The notes under the pieces are model-generated. The model was not told the origin of the DNA and ran no database searches. It was given only the letters and a program-made list of their open reading frames with translations. DNA of 64,000 nt from Tetraselmis striata (Eukaryota > Chlorophyta > Chlorodendrophyceae > Chlorodendrales > Chlorodendraceae), in assembly GCA_006384855.1 (NCBI GenBank), contig VCJN01002378.1, forward strand, positions 1 through 64,000. The letters run 5' to 3'. The translations under genes were made by a program, and so were the position numbers. Positions 22,546 to 39,902 of the stretch are shown piece by piece. Position 1 is the first letter of the stretch. Each line of letters opens with the position of its first letter.

Positions 22546-25500
22546 GGTTGGCAAGGCGGCCAGCCACAACGACGTCAATGGCGCGTCCGGGATTATGGCG
22601 CGGCAATTCCGGCGCGGGGGACATGGCATTGACATTACCGGGTAAGGTGCCCCCCCTCAGGGTAATGCTGGCGTGAGAGGGGAGTTGATTCGAGTATTTT
22701 ACAATTATTTGTCAGCAAGTTCGTGCGGGGGTGATTGGCCTTTCTTGCAGTGGGGTTAATGTCCATCCACACATATAGGTTGACTGTGTGCTCCGCACAG
22801 AGGAGAGTCTCTAGATCTTTGCTAGTCCCCGCACATATTTCTGCTGAGGTCAAGCCTTTATTACCGTTGGGGATTATTGGGCGTGGGCCAGGGGCCAGGA
22901 GGATAGGCAGTCATCTCTATACCGTCCGCCATCGGCGGGGAGGCAAGGCAGGGTGTGTGATGTCCTTTTGGTGGGTGTTGCGGGAGGGTCCCCGAGGCGT
23001 GGGGACACCATCTTCAGCCAGGTCCAAGTTGTCGTCTTCACTGCCGGCCGAGTCAGCGGGGAAGAGCTCGATTTGTGCGTCACTCAATACACACAGTCAT
23101 GTCCCGCGTTACGGCGCAATGGTGGTCGTATAGTATTGGGCTAGCCCTGCGGCTGTGCCGGCGAGATATATGTCCGCCGGCCATTTTGCTCAGCATGGGA
23201 CTGGGTACAATATCCATTGAAAATGGCCCGTTTACTTAACTAGGAAAAGACCAATTTTATGGGGGTCAAAACGGCGCCAACAATGATCTCAATATCCAGT
23301 GACATTTGTATTTTGTACGAATGTGCTACGGAGGAAAAATATAGTTTCGTCGTAAAAATGCGCCGCGCTAATGACACTGTACGAATGTGCTGCTTTATGT
23401 GGCGTTGTAGTCTGTATGATATATTAGGTTCGAGATGTGCTCGCCCTACATGCTACGTCGGTGCCGCCATCTGAAGCCGCCAGCGGCAAATACGGCCGCC
23501 CCGCCCGTGGGCCCACCTGAACCTTCATGTACGGCGCAACCCTACCCGCGACCGGGCGCACCTTCCGTCACGCCCTCCTGACTACAAACACAATAAACAA
23601 CATATGTGCCGGATCTTTGTGTCACCTGCGCCTCTGTGAGGCGGCACGACAGCGCAGCCTCGGCCGTAGTTGTGCTCTCGATCTTGAAAACCCGCCTTCC
23701 ACCCGGCTAGATTGTCGGTTATCGAGATTGTCGCTGAGCAAGCGCTTAGGCCGCAGCCCAAAAGTATCAATGGCGTTTTGTTTTGTTGTGTATACCCGGT
23801 ACCGAACGGCTCGCTGTACCGCGTGGGGCACCGATTTGAAGTTGAGCTGTTGAAAACCCGTTCATTACTTTTGACTCCTAGAGTATAATGGCAGTGGTAT
23901 CATACACTACACTTCAAACGTTTGGGCGCAACCAAAGGCGCAACCAAAGGCGCATTCGCTGGTTTGCGCATGTTCATGCCCCGAAATCATTGCAGATCAA
24001 CTGTATAACACACTCCGCAGCATAAAATTAGCCAATTCAAAGCTAGTGTGGTACGTTTGTGCGGGAAAGTGGTTGTTAAATGCACGATGTTAGCACGGAT
24101 CGATGGCAAAGTAGTAAGCTTTTCAACCTGATAAACAAAAGGGACGAAGACACGGCTACGGCGGCATCGCGTGGCACGTGCCCGTACCGCACACGTGTAC
24201 TTGCCGAGAAAAGTCTCCAGCTTGGTTACATAATCATTGGATGAGTTAGTGTAGGTAGCGTGAGACGCGTTCCGCAGAGCTCGCTTCCGCGTACGCATAC
24301 AATACAAACAGCCCACAAACACTACGCGAGATTGCTAATTGTACCAAGTAGCGACTGCTAGGATAGGGGTGGGTAGGCTGTGGGTAGATGCCCTAGACTC
24401 GGCGTCAGCGTGGCGTCATGATTATTTGGATGAAGGTTTGGTGAGGGGGGGGGGATGTAAACTCGGGCTACGCCGTTTTGGCATCTCGTCGATTTTACCC
24501 ACACGTACATCTCATTGTACACGGTTGAATCGATTCTACCTCATACGTGGCAAGTGTAGTCAACACCTTAGGGCACCTGACATCTTATTTAGGTTTGGCG
24601 CCGCCCGTGCCTTTCCTCGCGGAGTACGGCGATCCTACCCGAATTAGGGTTTGACAATAATTTTGAAGGGCAGTATACAAACGAAACAAATGAAAAAGGT
24701 AATATCCGCAGCAGCATGCATTTTGTCACTTTCAGTCAGACGACGTCAGAATGTGCTAGCAAACTGAAAATAATGAAGTAGGATTATAAAAGGATTTCGA
24801 GTCGCGATTGAAATGCAAGACACTGCGATATTATGTCCATGATGCTATCATGATAATATCAGGATGTCATATTATACAAAAAGGTGCACATGGCTTGCAG
24901 GGTTGCTCGCTGCTAAGGGGGCCCCCTCCGCCCCATATTGCCATGGCATGCGATTATGAGGCTGGGTAATTGGGTGGGGCAATATGCGGATATGGGGTCG
25001 ATAATAGCACGCGTATGCCATGTGCAGATATTTAACACCGATCGCAAGCAAGCGAGAGCCCAGAAATTCCAAATGTGCCAACTTCGCTCATCAGCCGCTC
25101 ACGCTCTTGAATCCAGGAGCTGCAGGTGCTCACTGAGCGCATAGAAGGGCCTTCAGTCACCTGCTTTTACCACATACATACAGCATGCAGTGACAGTGGT
25201 GAGTAGCCACCTTTGCTGCACGGCAATCAAGTGCGGCAACGGCGTATTCATCAGCTGCACACATGTTCCCCGGAAATGTGCAGCAGGGTTTGGAATCCTG
25301 ATCGAGTGCTGCACGATCGTTCATTTAGACAATAATGTGCCCCCGTGATATTATCCAGTCGCTGGGTTTACAGGCCCTGACCTCTGCCCTACGCTGCCAT
25401 GCATATCAGCGGTACGAGTATAGTATAGACTTGCCAAGGGCTGCACTTCTTGCCATGCAGGCTGTTTTTACACTATTCAGCAGTTCCAATTATGTACCTG

Positions 25501-26012
25501 TTGCTGGTGACAATTGTAACGGAACATTAACAATGCGACTCCCTCAGTGATGCACTGGCAGCGAATTCGATTATGTTTACCTCTCAACATGCGTCCGCAT
25601 CTCGGATGGTGGTCGCATTTGCTGAGGAATATAATTAGAATGAAAGTATCACATAACGACTGGCGGTTGGATACGGAGAGCCTAACACGCCTAAAATGGC
25701 AAAACATCACACATAGAGTAGTGACAGACTCGCACAAACGAATATCACAGAGGTAGGATTATGTGGCGGATGCAGGCTCATCGGCGACCGGAGCAGTAGT
25801 GCGCTCGAATGCAATACATCGATCGGTGCACATCGTCTGCAAGCGTGGGCAACCACTGCCGATTGCAACTCATTGGAACATCCTTGGAAACAACCAATGT
25901 GTCACATCGGGCTGGGTTCAGGGTTCTTACTCGAAATCTGCCCACATTTCTTCCCTTTTCTCGACGAGGCAGTATGAGGGTGTGGACTTGAGACTTTCGG
26001 GGGTCATCTAAT

Positions 26013-26013
<1 letters not shown>
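22546..26013. other. Long gene-poor stretch
   Basis: I see no gene. It contains the inverted head of the tRNA-derived repeat (23,847-23,875), a doubled GCGCAACCAAAG word near 23,928-23,952, and alternating GC-rich and AT-rich islands. None of the open stretches has a recognisable domain. Confidence 0.5.
23847..23875 (-). repeat. Inverted head of the tRNA-derived SINE-like repeat
   Basis: The reverse complement of CTGTTGAAAACCCGTTCAT...TTTTGAC matches 20,443-20,472 nearly base for base. Confidence 0.55.

Positions 26014-26062
<49 letters not shown>
26014..26062. repeat. (GA)n microsatellite
   Basis: About 48 bases of uninterrupted GA dinucleotides. Confidence 0.95.
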
Positions 26063-26065
<3 letters not shown>

Positions 26066-27187
26066 TTACACATGGAGGTGTAGGTGGCTTATGGGCATAA
26101 CCGCGCCCCAATTGCGTAAGATGCTGAGCCCTCAAGCTGATGGAACATTACAAAGTTTGTACCAATTCCAGTGATAGTTCCTCCGAGTTTCAACTGGAAG
26201 CAATATGAATGCCTTCGTATCGGCGAGCGTCTTCGCACCGGCTCGGCACCCTTACTCTAGATTGAATCGCTGTGCTAACCTCTGTAGCCATAATCCTTCA
26301 GGAAAAGCGAAGTAAACCCTAAACCCAGCCAAACATATGTGTCATATCCACCCACCAGCGCCCGCCTGACAAAGCCCATAAGCCCATCTCGCGAGGCAAA
26401 TTTACTCCACGCTATCCCTCAGCGCAAACAAGGCACCCTGTACTTCAATTTCATACTGATGGCAGCAACCGATCCACCTCCTGAGGTTGGTGGCAGGAGG
26501 GAGAGGGAGGCGGGGATTCTTACACGCAGGTGTAGTCCGCTCCTACCCCCTCCCAAACAGAATGCCGCTCCCCTATCAAAACATACTGTCGGGAGTTTGG
26601 CCATGAACACCCTGTTTCTTCTGATTCCCGGCATTATGGGTGTTTAACCCCGGGGAAGGGAGGGGGGGGGGGGGGGGGGGACAAAGGGGGGGGGGGGGGG
26701 GGGGGGGACCTCCTGCGCATGCCGCACATGTGGCTGCCGCCGAGAGTTGGCGCTGGGCGGTTTCTTCCGCCCGTGAGGGGTGGTAGGACAGGAGCTGCCG
26801 GCGAGGTAGGATCCAGACGCACTCGCCGGAGGCGGAGAGGATCCAAACAGTCTCTTCTCCCGCTTGCGCTCCTTCACCTGTGGTTGACAGGTAGCGATTA
26901 CCTCAGCAGGCAGCAAATCTGCGCACACATCAGTACGGGTACCATAAACACGCATCTGGGGGTTCGGGCATGGTAGGCGGTTTTGGGACACCCCCACCCC
27001 ACTCTGAGAAGAACTATGAAATAGTCAACACATGATAGATGACACACTAAATAGTGTGAGCTACAATGCCATAGGCCAGTCTTCTCAAAATATACCGCCG
27101 ATACACCAACAAATTATCAAGGCGAGGTTGTGAAATGCTGTTGGGAAGTGGGGAGGAGGGCGGGGCAGTTAAAAGGTACTGCGCGTG
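26063..27187. other. Gene-island edge with a possible minus-strand exon
   Basis: Minus-strand sequence about 26,708-26,990 is open and lysine/arginine- and proline-rich (contains VCADLLPAEVIATC and QVKERKREKRLFG). It ends just before two G tracts. It could be an exon of a separate gene or of the F-box gene, but I could not join it in phase. No domain is recognised. Confidence 0.35.
26662..26707. repeat. Two poly-G tracts (19 and 22 nt)
   Basis: G runs at 26,662-26,680 and 26,686-26,707 are separated by ACAAA. Confidence 0.95.
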
Positions 27188-28776
27188 TCATGCAAAGATG
27201 CAACGGGGCAAATATATCAGCTTCAGCATGGATGGCGGATCTTCCCGGTTAACATTGTTGCAAATACAGATGTGATTGCAGAGGGGGGAGGGGCGCGCCT
27301 GCTTCTTGTTGGCCTTCCTAGCTGCGCGCCTTTCCTCCTTACTTTCTTTTCGTCCTGGAGTCTGAGTTTCACCGGAGGTGAGTTCAGCATCGCGGTGTTC
27401 TCATGCCAGACACTGTTGCCCGCATCAACTGCCAAGTCTCTATCCTGCATGCAGCGCTCCTATTTCACGCCTGCGGTGTTGAATGCAGTGCTCAGGGACT
27501 CGCCTTAGGGCGGTCCGGATCTCTATCGTCTGCACTGTCATCGTCCGATAGCTCTGGCCGAGTGCCTGTGGTAGCAGGCAATTGTGCATCGGGGAGGGCG
27601 TCAGCATGGGTAGAGGAGAGGGAAGCCTCTCACAGTGCAGCGCATCAAGGGCAGGCCAGGGAACTCCATCGCAAGAAGAACTACAGTCTGCGAAATCACC
27701 TTCCCCTTTAAAGTGCAGGGCTGGAGCCGGGGGTCCTGCACGTGCTGACCACTGCCGGCAATGAGCCCATGGAAGCAACAACACAGTATTTTTTTCAATT
27801 CTGAAGCGCACAGACGTGTGCACAGTGCAAACACGCAGACACTGCCTGCGCATACGGGTGGCAAAGGTGGATCCTGGATGCGCTCACCCTCGCAGCGCAG
27901 GTAGAAGAAGGTGCCCAGCTTCTTCAGCGGACCTGCACAGCGGCGCGAAGCAACAAACATGGCATGGGCGCGCAAGAACGTGCGCGCCGGCAAAGGTTGA
28001 TTGAGCATAACAACAAGCGTCACCGGCAATCACGCAGACCTGTCAGCGCCATCAGGTCCGCAGCAGTGAGCCCGTAATGCTCCGAGGCTTCACACGCCGT
28101 AACCAGCGAGTATTTGTGTGGATTCTGTCGGCTCGCACAGCAGACCAGCAGCTTCAGACACAGACACTGACATCCTTCTCAGACTCGTCATTATGTCCGG
28201 GTGTGAGCCCAACTGCTGCAGCACGCGGGGAGCTGTGTCGGGCGGTGACTACGCAGGCAGGCGCAGCCATCAGCCTGTCTGCATTGGCGCCGCTATTTCG
28301 GCGTGCTGCTGGGTTTGCAGGCGGGCCAGGCCGCACCGCGTGCTCGCAGGCTTCACACAGGCGGCACCCGAGGATTGTGAATATGTACTTTGTGGGTTTC
28401 CGGCAGCATGTGCAAAGCTCGCCCTGGAGCCGCCGGTACGCTTGCTTCCATGTCTCCTCCTGAGCAGAGCGGCGCACGGCAAAGAATGGCGTGCACGCTC
28501 GTGTCAAGCCTGCTGGAGGGTGGGCCTCCAAGGATGGAGATTCATCAGACGGCAGCGCTGCATTGGCAACAGGGGCGGATTATCATGAGCATGCACCTCA
28601 CTCCTGCGTCTCCAACTCCTGCCCACCGCAAGCGGCTGCCACAGCTCCTCGCCGTCGCACATCACACGCAGCGGACGGCTGCCGGCGCACGCTAGGGCGC
28701 ACAGCGATCGGACGTCGAGTCGAGGAAGGACCTGCGTGCACGCGCAGCAGGCAGGGAGGCAGGCAGACGATGTCAC
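27188..28776 (-). CDS. F-box protein with XPA-like zinc-binding/C-terminal region (5 exons)
   Basis: F-box proteins recruit targets to SCF ubiquitin ligases through Skp1. Proposed minus-strand exons are 28,776-28,627, 28,459-28,337, 28,124-28,040, 27,932-27,888 and 27,354-27,188. They join in phase to 570 nt, about 189 residues. Exon 1 carries an F-box-like VLPRLDVRSLCALACAGS...ELWQPL. Exon 2 has WKQAYRRLQ, then LCTCC...LGCRLCEACE, a four-cysteine site. Exon 3 reads KYSLVTACEASEHYGLT with AADLMAL. Exon 4 reads LGTFFYLRCE. Exon 5 opens with a basic RKESKEERRAARK helix. This order (F-box, cysteine pairs, KY.LVT..A...Y.LT..DL, YLR, basic helix) is one I know from protist and fungal F-box proteins. 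The start is uncertain because the F-box is short at its N-terminus and an acceptor-like GCACGCAG precedes VLPRL, so an upstream exon may exist. Donors include GTGGGC, GTGCGG, GTCTGC (weak) and GTGAGC. Confidence 0.7.
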
Positions 28777-29523
28777 CGGTGCGCTCTCATTGGCTGTGTT
28801 GCTCGGGGTGCCATATCAAGTTTCATGCGATCACACAGTTGCGCAAAGGCGTGATCGCTGTTAGAACTTGACTTTGCTCCAATCCTAGAAGGCAATTGAG
28901 TGCGCTGTGAATGCGCCCGAGGCGTGTCACAAGCCACCTAGTCGCTAACTCAACATGACTTCACGCGTATATAACGTTTTTTTCTTTCACGCGTATATAA
29001 TGGCCCGCATCTGCCTTGGCACGCCTCGCGAACCCAAGAGAAGGCAGCGGCAATAAGTTACTGCGCGCGCACCTGCAGTTTCATCACTGCTGCTGGGATA
29101 TCGGAAAGCCCAGCCAACGCAACACCGCCGTCCACGAATTGCACAAGGTCCTCCTTCATACTGGCAGCCGGCCAGCCAGTGAGTGACTCAGGGAGTAGTT
29201 GGCCGGCGCAAGTAGCCTGACACGCGACTCCGCGGACGCTGTCTGCTTCAAACACTCGAGCAAGTACCTGTTCGGCGGAGCCGGAACGCCGTGGCCAGGG
29301 TGCCTTGTCAACCACTCGGCAGGTTTTGTTTGTAGCCACTTCGGTACTACCGACAGGAACGGCTTCGCGGCTCGTTCTCGCTGGTTGTCCTGTGCTGCAG
29401 TCGCTAGTGCAAAGTGCTGCACCGCTTGGTCGCTATCCCATATCCCTATTCCATATGGGATAGTAGTCCTGTGGGCGGTGTGATTACTCATCGTCTTGAC
29501 AGCAGGTTGGCTGGTTCTCTCGC
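28777..29523. other. Gene-poor stretch with duplicated CACGCGTATATAA
   Basis: The TATA-like word CACGCGTATATAA occurs twice near 28,962 and 28,990, separated by a T-rich spacer. Minus-strand open stretches near 29,058-29,533 match nothing I know. Confidence 0.4.
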
Positions 29524-29536
29524 AAGCACGCATCGC

Positions 29537-29648
29537 CTACCCAGGGCTTTCCGTAACTGGATTGCTGCCTAAACGGCCGTCGTAGAGACGCTGCAAGGGT
29601 TTCACTGGTGCCAGTCCTGTCCCGGGGGCGAAAAAAAAAAAAAAAAAA
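29537..29648 (+). mobile_element. SINE-like insertion with poly-A tail and target-site duplication
   Basis: The 112-bp insert ends CCCGGGGGCG followed by 18 A bases. The 11-bp word GCACGCATCGC stands on both sides (29,526-29,536 and 29,649-29,659), which is the signature of target-primed insertion. The body is the tail part of the family seen at 17,001-17,202, 35,448-35,614 and 42,761-42,871. This copy lacks the head part, so it is either 5'-truncated or a shorter subfamily. The perfect duplication and intact tail make it the youngest copy here. Confidence 0.9.
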
Positions 29649-29966
29649 GCACGCATCGCACGTCATATCTGTGTTGTCATTGCGCGCGTGTCGGCCGCGT
29701 CGGGAGTTTCGTCGCGGTGCGCGCGGTGTCGATAAGATGCCGACGTGTCGCATCGTAGTCTGCTTCCCAGCAGCGTAATCGCTTCCTATCGGTGGTACGA
29801 GTACTGCCAGTGCCGTTACTACATGCGCTTCTGTAGCTCTCAAGATACCGTCGCCCCCCGAATTTGTGGCACTCCCTCCGTCAGTGACAACTCCTTCCCT
29901 GCTTGAACCGCAGCCATGCGGTACTACAGCTCCGCCCTCGGGTACGGGTGCCGGTGATGCGCTCCA

Positions 29967-30905
29967 ATGATCAACACACGACGACCATGGTTGGCATACG
30001 CCACCTCAGCCGTGCGATTCGCTGGCGTGACTTCGTGGCCCTCGCTCTTGGCCTCTAGCGTATGGGTGCCGCAGCCTCGCGACTTGATACTCTGCGCTTG
30101 TACAACGCGTGCGGGCCATGCTCCCAATCGCTTTTTCCAATCGGATCACGAGTTAGCCCGCAAGATTCCCCATGCTGCTTATTCGGCCGCCGCTGTGCGG
30201 GTGCTTGGCCTTCGCCCGCGCAGGGGTTCCGCGCTTGTCACATGCCCTGGCCCCACGTGTGGTATTGACCCCTTATGGCTTCGCTTTACGGATGGCTCGA
30301 ACCGGAACGCCGCGGTTTTCGTCATGGATCATCTGCCCATTTGCCCCGTTGCGAACTACAAGCACCGCATGCATACCGCTTTGAAAAATCTGTGGGCTTC
30401 CGTGGCGATTGGAGCGGGGGTGGTGCTCGACCGGGACCGCTTGGGAGTCGGCGACTTGACCCTTGAGACCAGTGGGGTGCGCCCATCGGACCGCTCGCGG
30501 CCGTCAGATTTGACGCTGGCGGGATGGGGGGATCCGGCGTGCGATTACATGATCGATTTCATGTGCGTGCGTGTCCTCCACAACCCCCACTTGGGGCAAC
30601 GACCCCTGCTGGTGCACCCCGGGGATCGCGGCGACCGCGAGGCGGAGCACAACAAGCTGGCGGCGGACTGGGCGTCTTCCGCCCTAGTGCAGGCCCTTCC
30701 GCCCTTTTTCGCCAGCCAAATCGCTGAGTTCCGCCATCACCTATCGCGCACGCGGCGGGGGTTGTTGCAACGAGTCTCTGCTTGCGTGCATGGTACCTTG
30801 GGCGGCATCCTCTATGCTGGAGTGCAGACGGCCAAGTCTGATGCGTCTGACCGTGCTCATTCCGCACCCTCTTCTGGTGCTGCTTCCACCGCGCAATTGC
30901 TGTAG
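29967..30905 (+). CDS. LINE-type ORF C-terminal part: zinc knuckle plus nuclease-like domain (remnant)
   Basis: A 312-codon open stretch has a C-x4-C...H...C cluster (CPGPTCG, then DHLPICP) followed by KHRMHTALKNLWASV. Further on come RPSDLTLAGWG and CDYMIDFMCVRVLHNP, then AEHNKLAADW. I recall this layout from the C-termini of algal and invertebrate LINE polyproteins, where a zinc knuckle is followed by a restriction-enzyme-like fold with acidic residues in PSDLTL and YMIDF. No reverse transcriptase is visible upstream, so this is a 5'-truncated copy. The stretch after the stop matches the 232-bp inserts of the array units, tying those inserts to this family. The stated start is only the first ATG, not a real protein start. 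Confidence 0.6.
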   Translation: MINTRRPWLAYATSAVRFAGVTSWPSLLASSVWVPQPRDLILCACTTRAGHAPNRFFQSDHELARKIPHAAYSAAAVRVLGLRPRRGSALVTCPGPTCGIDPLWLRFTDGSNRNAAVFVMDHLPICPVANYKHRMHTALKNLWASVAIGAGVVLDRDRLGVGDLTLETSGVRPSDRSRPSDLTLAGWGDPACDYMIDFMCVRVLHNPHLGQRPLLVHPGDRGDREAEHNKLAADWASSALVQALPPFFASQIAEFRHHLSRTRRGLLQRVSACVHGTLGGILYAGVQTAKSDASDRAHSAPSSGAASTAQLL

Positions 30906-31000
30906 TGGACGTTTTCTATTGCCTTTTCGAGTGGTTCCTAATCTCCTTTTGCAGCTAGCTCATGTAACATTATATTCTATAATAAGATGCGCTCCCGCAG
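30735..31000 (+). mobile_element. 3' end of the LINE family (related to array inserts)
   Basis: 30,742-30,970 aligns with 44,603-44,834: GGCGGGGGTTGTTGCA, GCTTGCGTGCATGGTACC and GCTAGCTCATGTAA recur in order. The end lies near CTCATGTAA; there is no poly-A. Confidence 0.7.
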
Positions 31001-32016
31001 CCCACATGCTGCTACGAGTAGTCGCTACTAGCGACGATTTTTTTTCGTGTAGTTGGTTTTTTCTGCGACCGTTACCTAACTAATGCTTACGCCGTGCTGC
31101 CAGCACTACCTCCAAGGATTAGAGGTAGCTAGGATTAAGGTTTACTGGTATGGAATCTCCGACCCTGCCGGTACAGTACGGTAAGGGATGCTCGCGCCGC
31201 CGCCGGGCAGTAGAAAGGTCAGCAGGCCGCGATGGGCGGCGAATTGCTGAGACAAGCAGTGCCACCAAACACGGATTTTACTCAAACTGCTCTATTCCGT
31301 CCAGCGACGCGTTGTCTCTGTCCACCAGAAACGTGGAATATCTTTTTCCAACTTCTTCGCTTGCGTCCAGAGCTTCGGAAGGAGGGATCGCTGTCGTGTT
31401 GGCGGAGCAGGGCCGCCGCCGACACGCCGCGGGTCGGTCCGGGAGGGACGGCTGATCGACGCCGCAGCGGAGGACCAAGTGGGACCACAGGCTCCCCGTT
31501 CAGCACCTCGTTCAGCAGCCGCCTCGGTTTCGGCTGCGCTCGCTCGACCAATAAGGCGGAAAACATCGGGCAGTAAGGATGCATCTCCGTGTGGGACGGC
31601 CGATTTGGCACCGCTCTTGCCACGCGACAGTCAGAGGCGCTGCGGGTTATCGAGGCAGCGTTCGATGCGCGTCAAGGCGGGAAAGGACGAGCTCGGCCAC
31701 CAGCCCGGGACAGGGCGGCCAAAAGGTAACAGCATGAAGAGTTTGGGGCGAGGGGGGGCACACAGGCCGCTAGATGCTTGCAGGATGAGGTCATGCGATC
31801 TGGAGGAGGGGATGCTCTTTGGTTGCGGATCCACACCCAGTCATTCAGTACCCAGAAGACACAGGGGTAACACTATGTACCTGGCGCTGCCGTGAACGCA
31901 CTCAACTGGGAACACTGAAAGCGCGCGATGAATGGCGAGTCGACTAGGCGATACACGTGCTGAGACAGTGCGCGCCATCCTGTGCCACGCAGCAGCAGGG
32001 CGATGATGCCCTGGCA
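31001..32016. other. Upstream flank of the S1-repeat gene
   Basis: This stretch lies just 5' of the S1 gene and may hold its promoter and an additional 5' exon. Open stretches exist on both strands (for example 31,282-31,623 minus and 31,479-31,895 plus), and a donor-like AAAAG|GTAACA lies near 31,726. No choice is supported by a domain. No clear TATA box is seen. Confidence 0.4.
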
Positions 32017-39055
<7,039 letters not shown>

Positions 39056-39902
39056 CACGGCAGCACATCCCCTTGGCAAGGGGATTTAGGGTTTTTGGGT
39101 GTAGATAACAGCCCTAGACCGGCGTGCCCTTGCCACTGCTTTTGCCGTGCGGCTGCCCTATTGTGCGCCCGGCTGCTTACTTCACAATGAGATCTTCTGA
39201 CACATGTGGCTTCCTACGCAATGAGGTCTTCCGCATATCCAGCCACTTTGTATGCCTGCATGATGTGCCGGCTCATGTAGGTCTGCCTCAGAGGGCAGCA
39301 ATTTGGAACCATGGCACAGAGTGTACCGTGTCAGTATCTTTCATAGGTACAACACCCCCCAATGGTAACAGCGCAAGCCAAGGCATTGCACTCGGCGAGT
39401 TGCTTGCAGCAGCCCCCGCCACTGAGCTCAGTGCTCACCGACAGTGATAGTTGCACTGCAGGATGCGCTTGATTCCCTTGTCGGCATCGTTCCGGGCGGC
39501 GGGGTCCTTGCAGGGCTGCACTCCGCAATCATCTGCGCAATACTTCTCACTCTCTCACCATCCCCTGCCTGTGTAGCAGATGTACCCAGCGAGCCCGCTC
39601 CCCCGCCCTAACGCGTGCAGAGCTTCTGCCCAAGCCGGCTGGCTGCCGCAGCACTGTGAGCCCATGGCATCAGCAAGGAAACGGATTAATGCAGGCTATT
39701 AAAAAGCTCTATAGGCAACGCCACGATGTGTACATCTCCCCATATGTTTTCAGTGAAAGAGAAAAGGTGAATACTTGCGGCAATCAATAGAACGGCCATT
39801 GCAACCGTCCCATCAACCTCAAATTGTCAACGGCAAGGCGACCGTTGCACCGCAACTTGCGCAGGTCAGCCATTCAATGCCCTGGCATTGATGGCGTCCG
39901 GG
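39056..39902. other. Intergenic region between convergent genes
   Basis: Holds the 3' ends of the S1 gene (plus) and the coiled-coil gene (minus). No further gene or canonical polyadenylation signal was recognised. Confidence 0.5.

Noticed and set aside
29967-30905. The 312-codon frame as a host gene
   Set aside because: Its 3' part is a dispersed repeat present in the array inserts, and the cysteine and nuclease-like pattern fits a LINE C-terminus.
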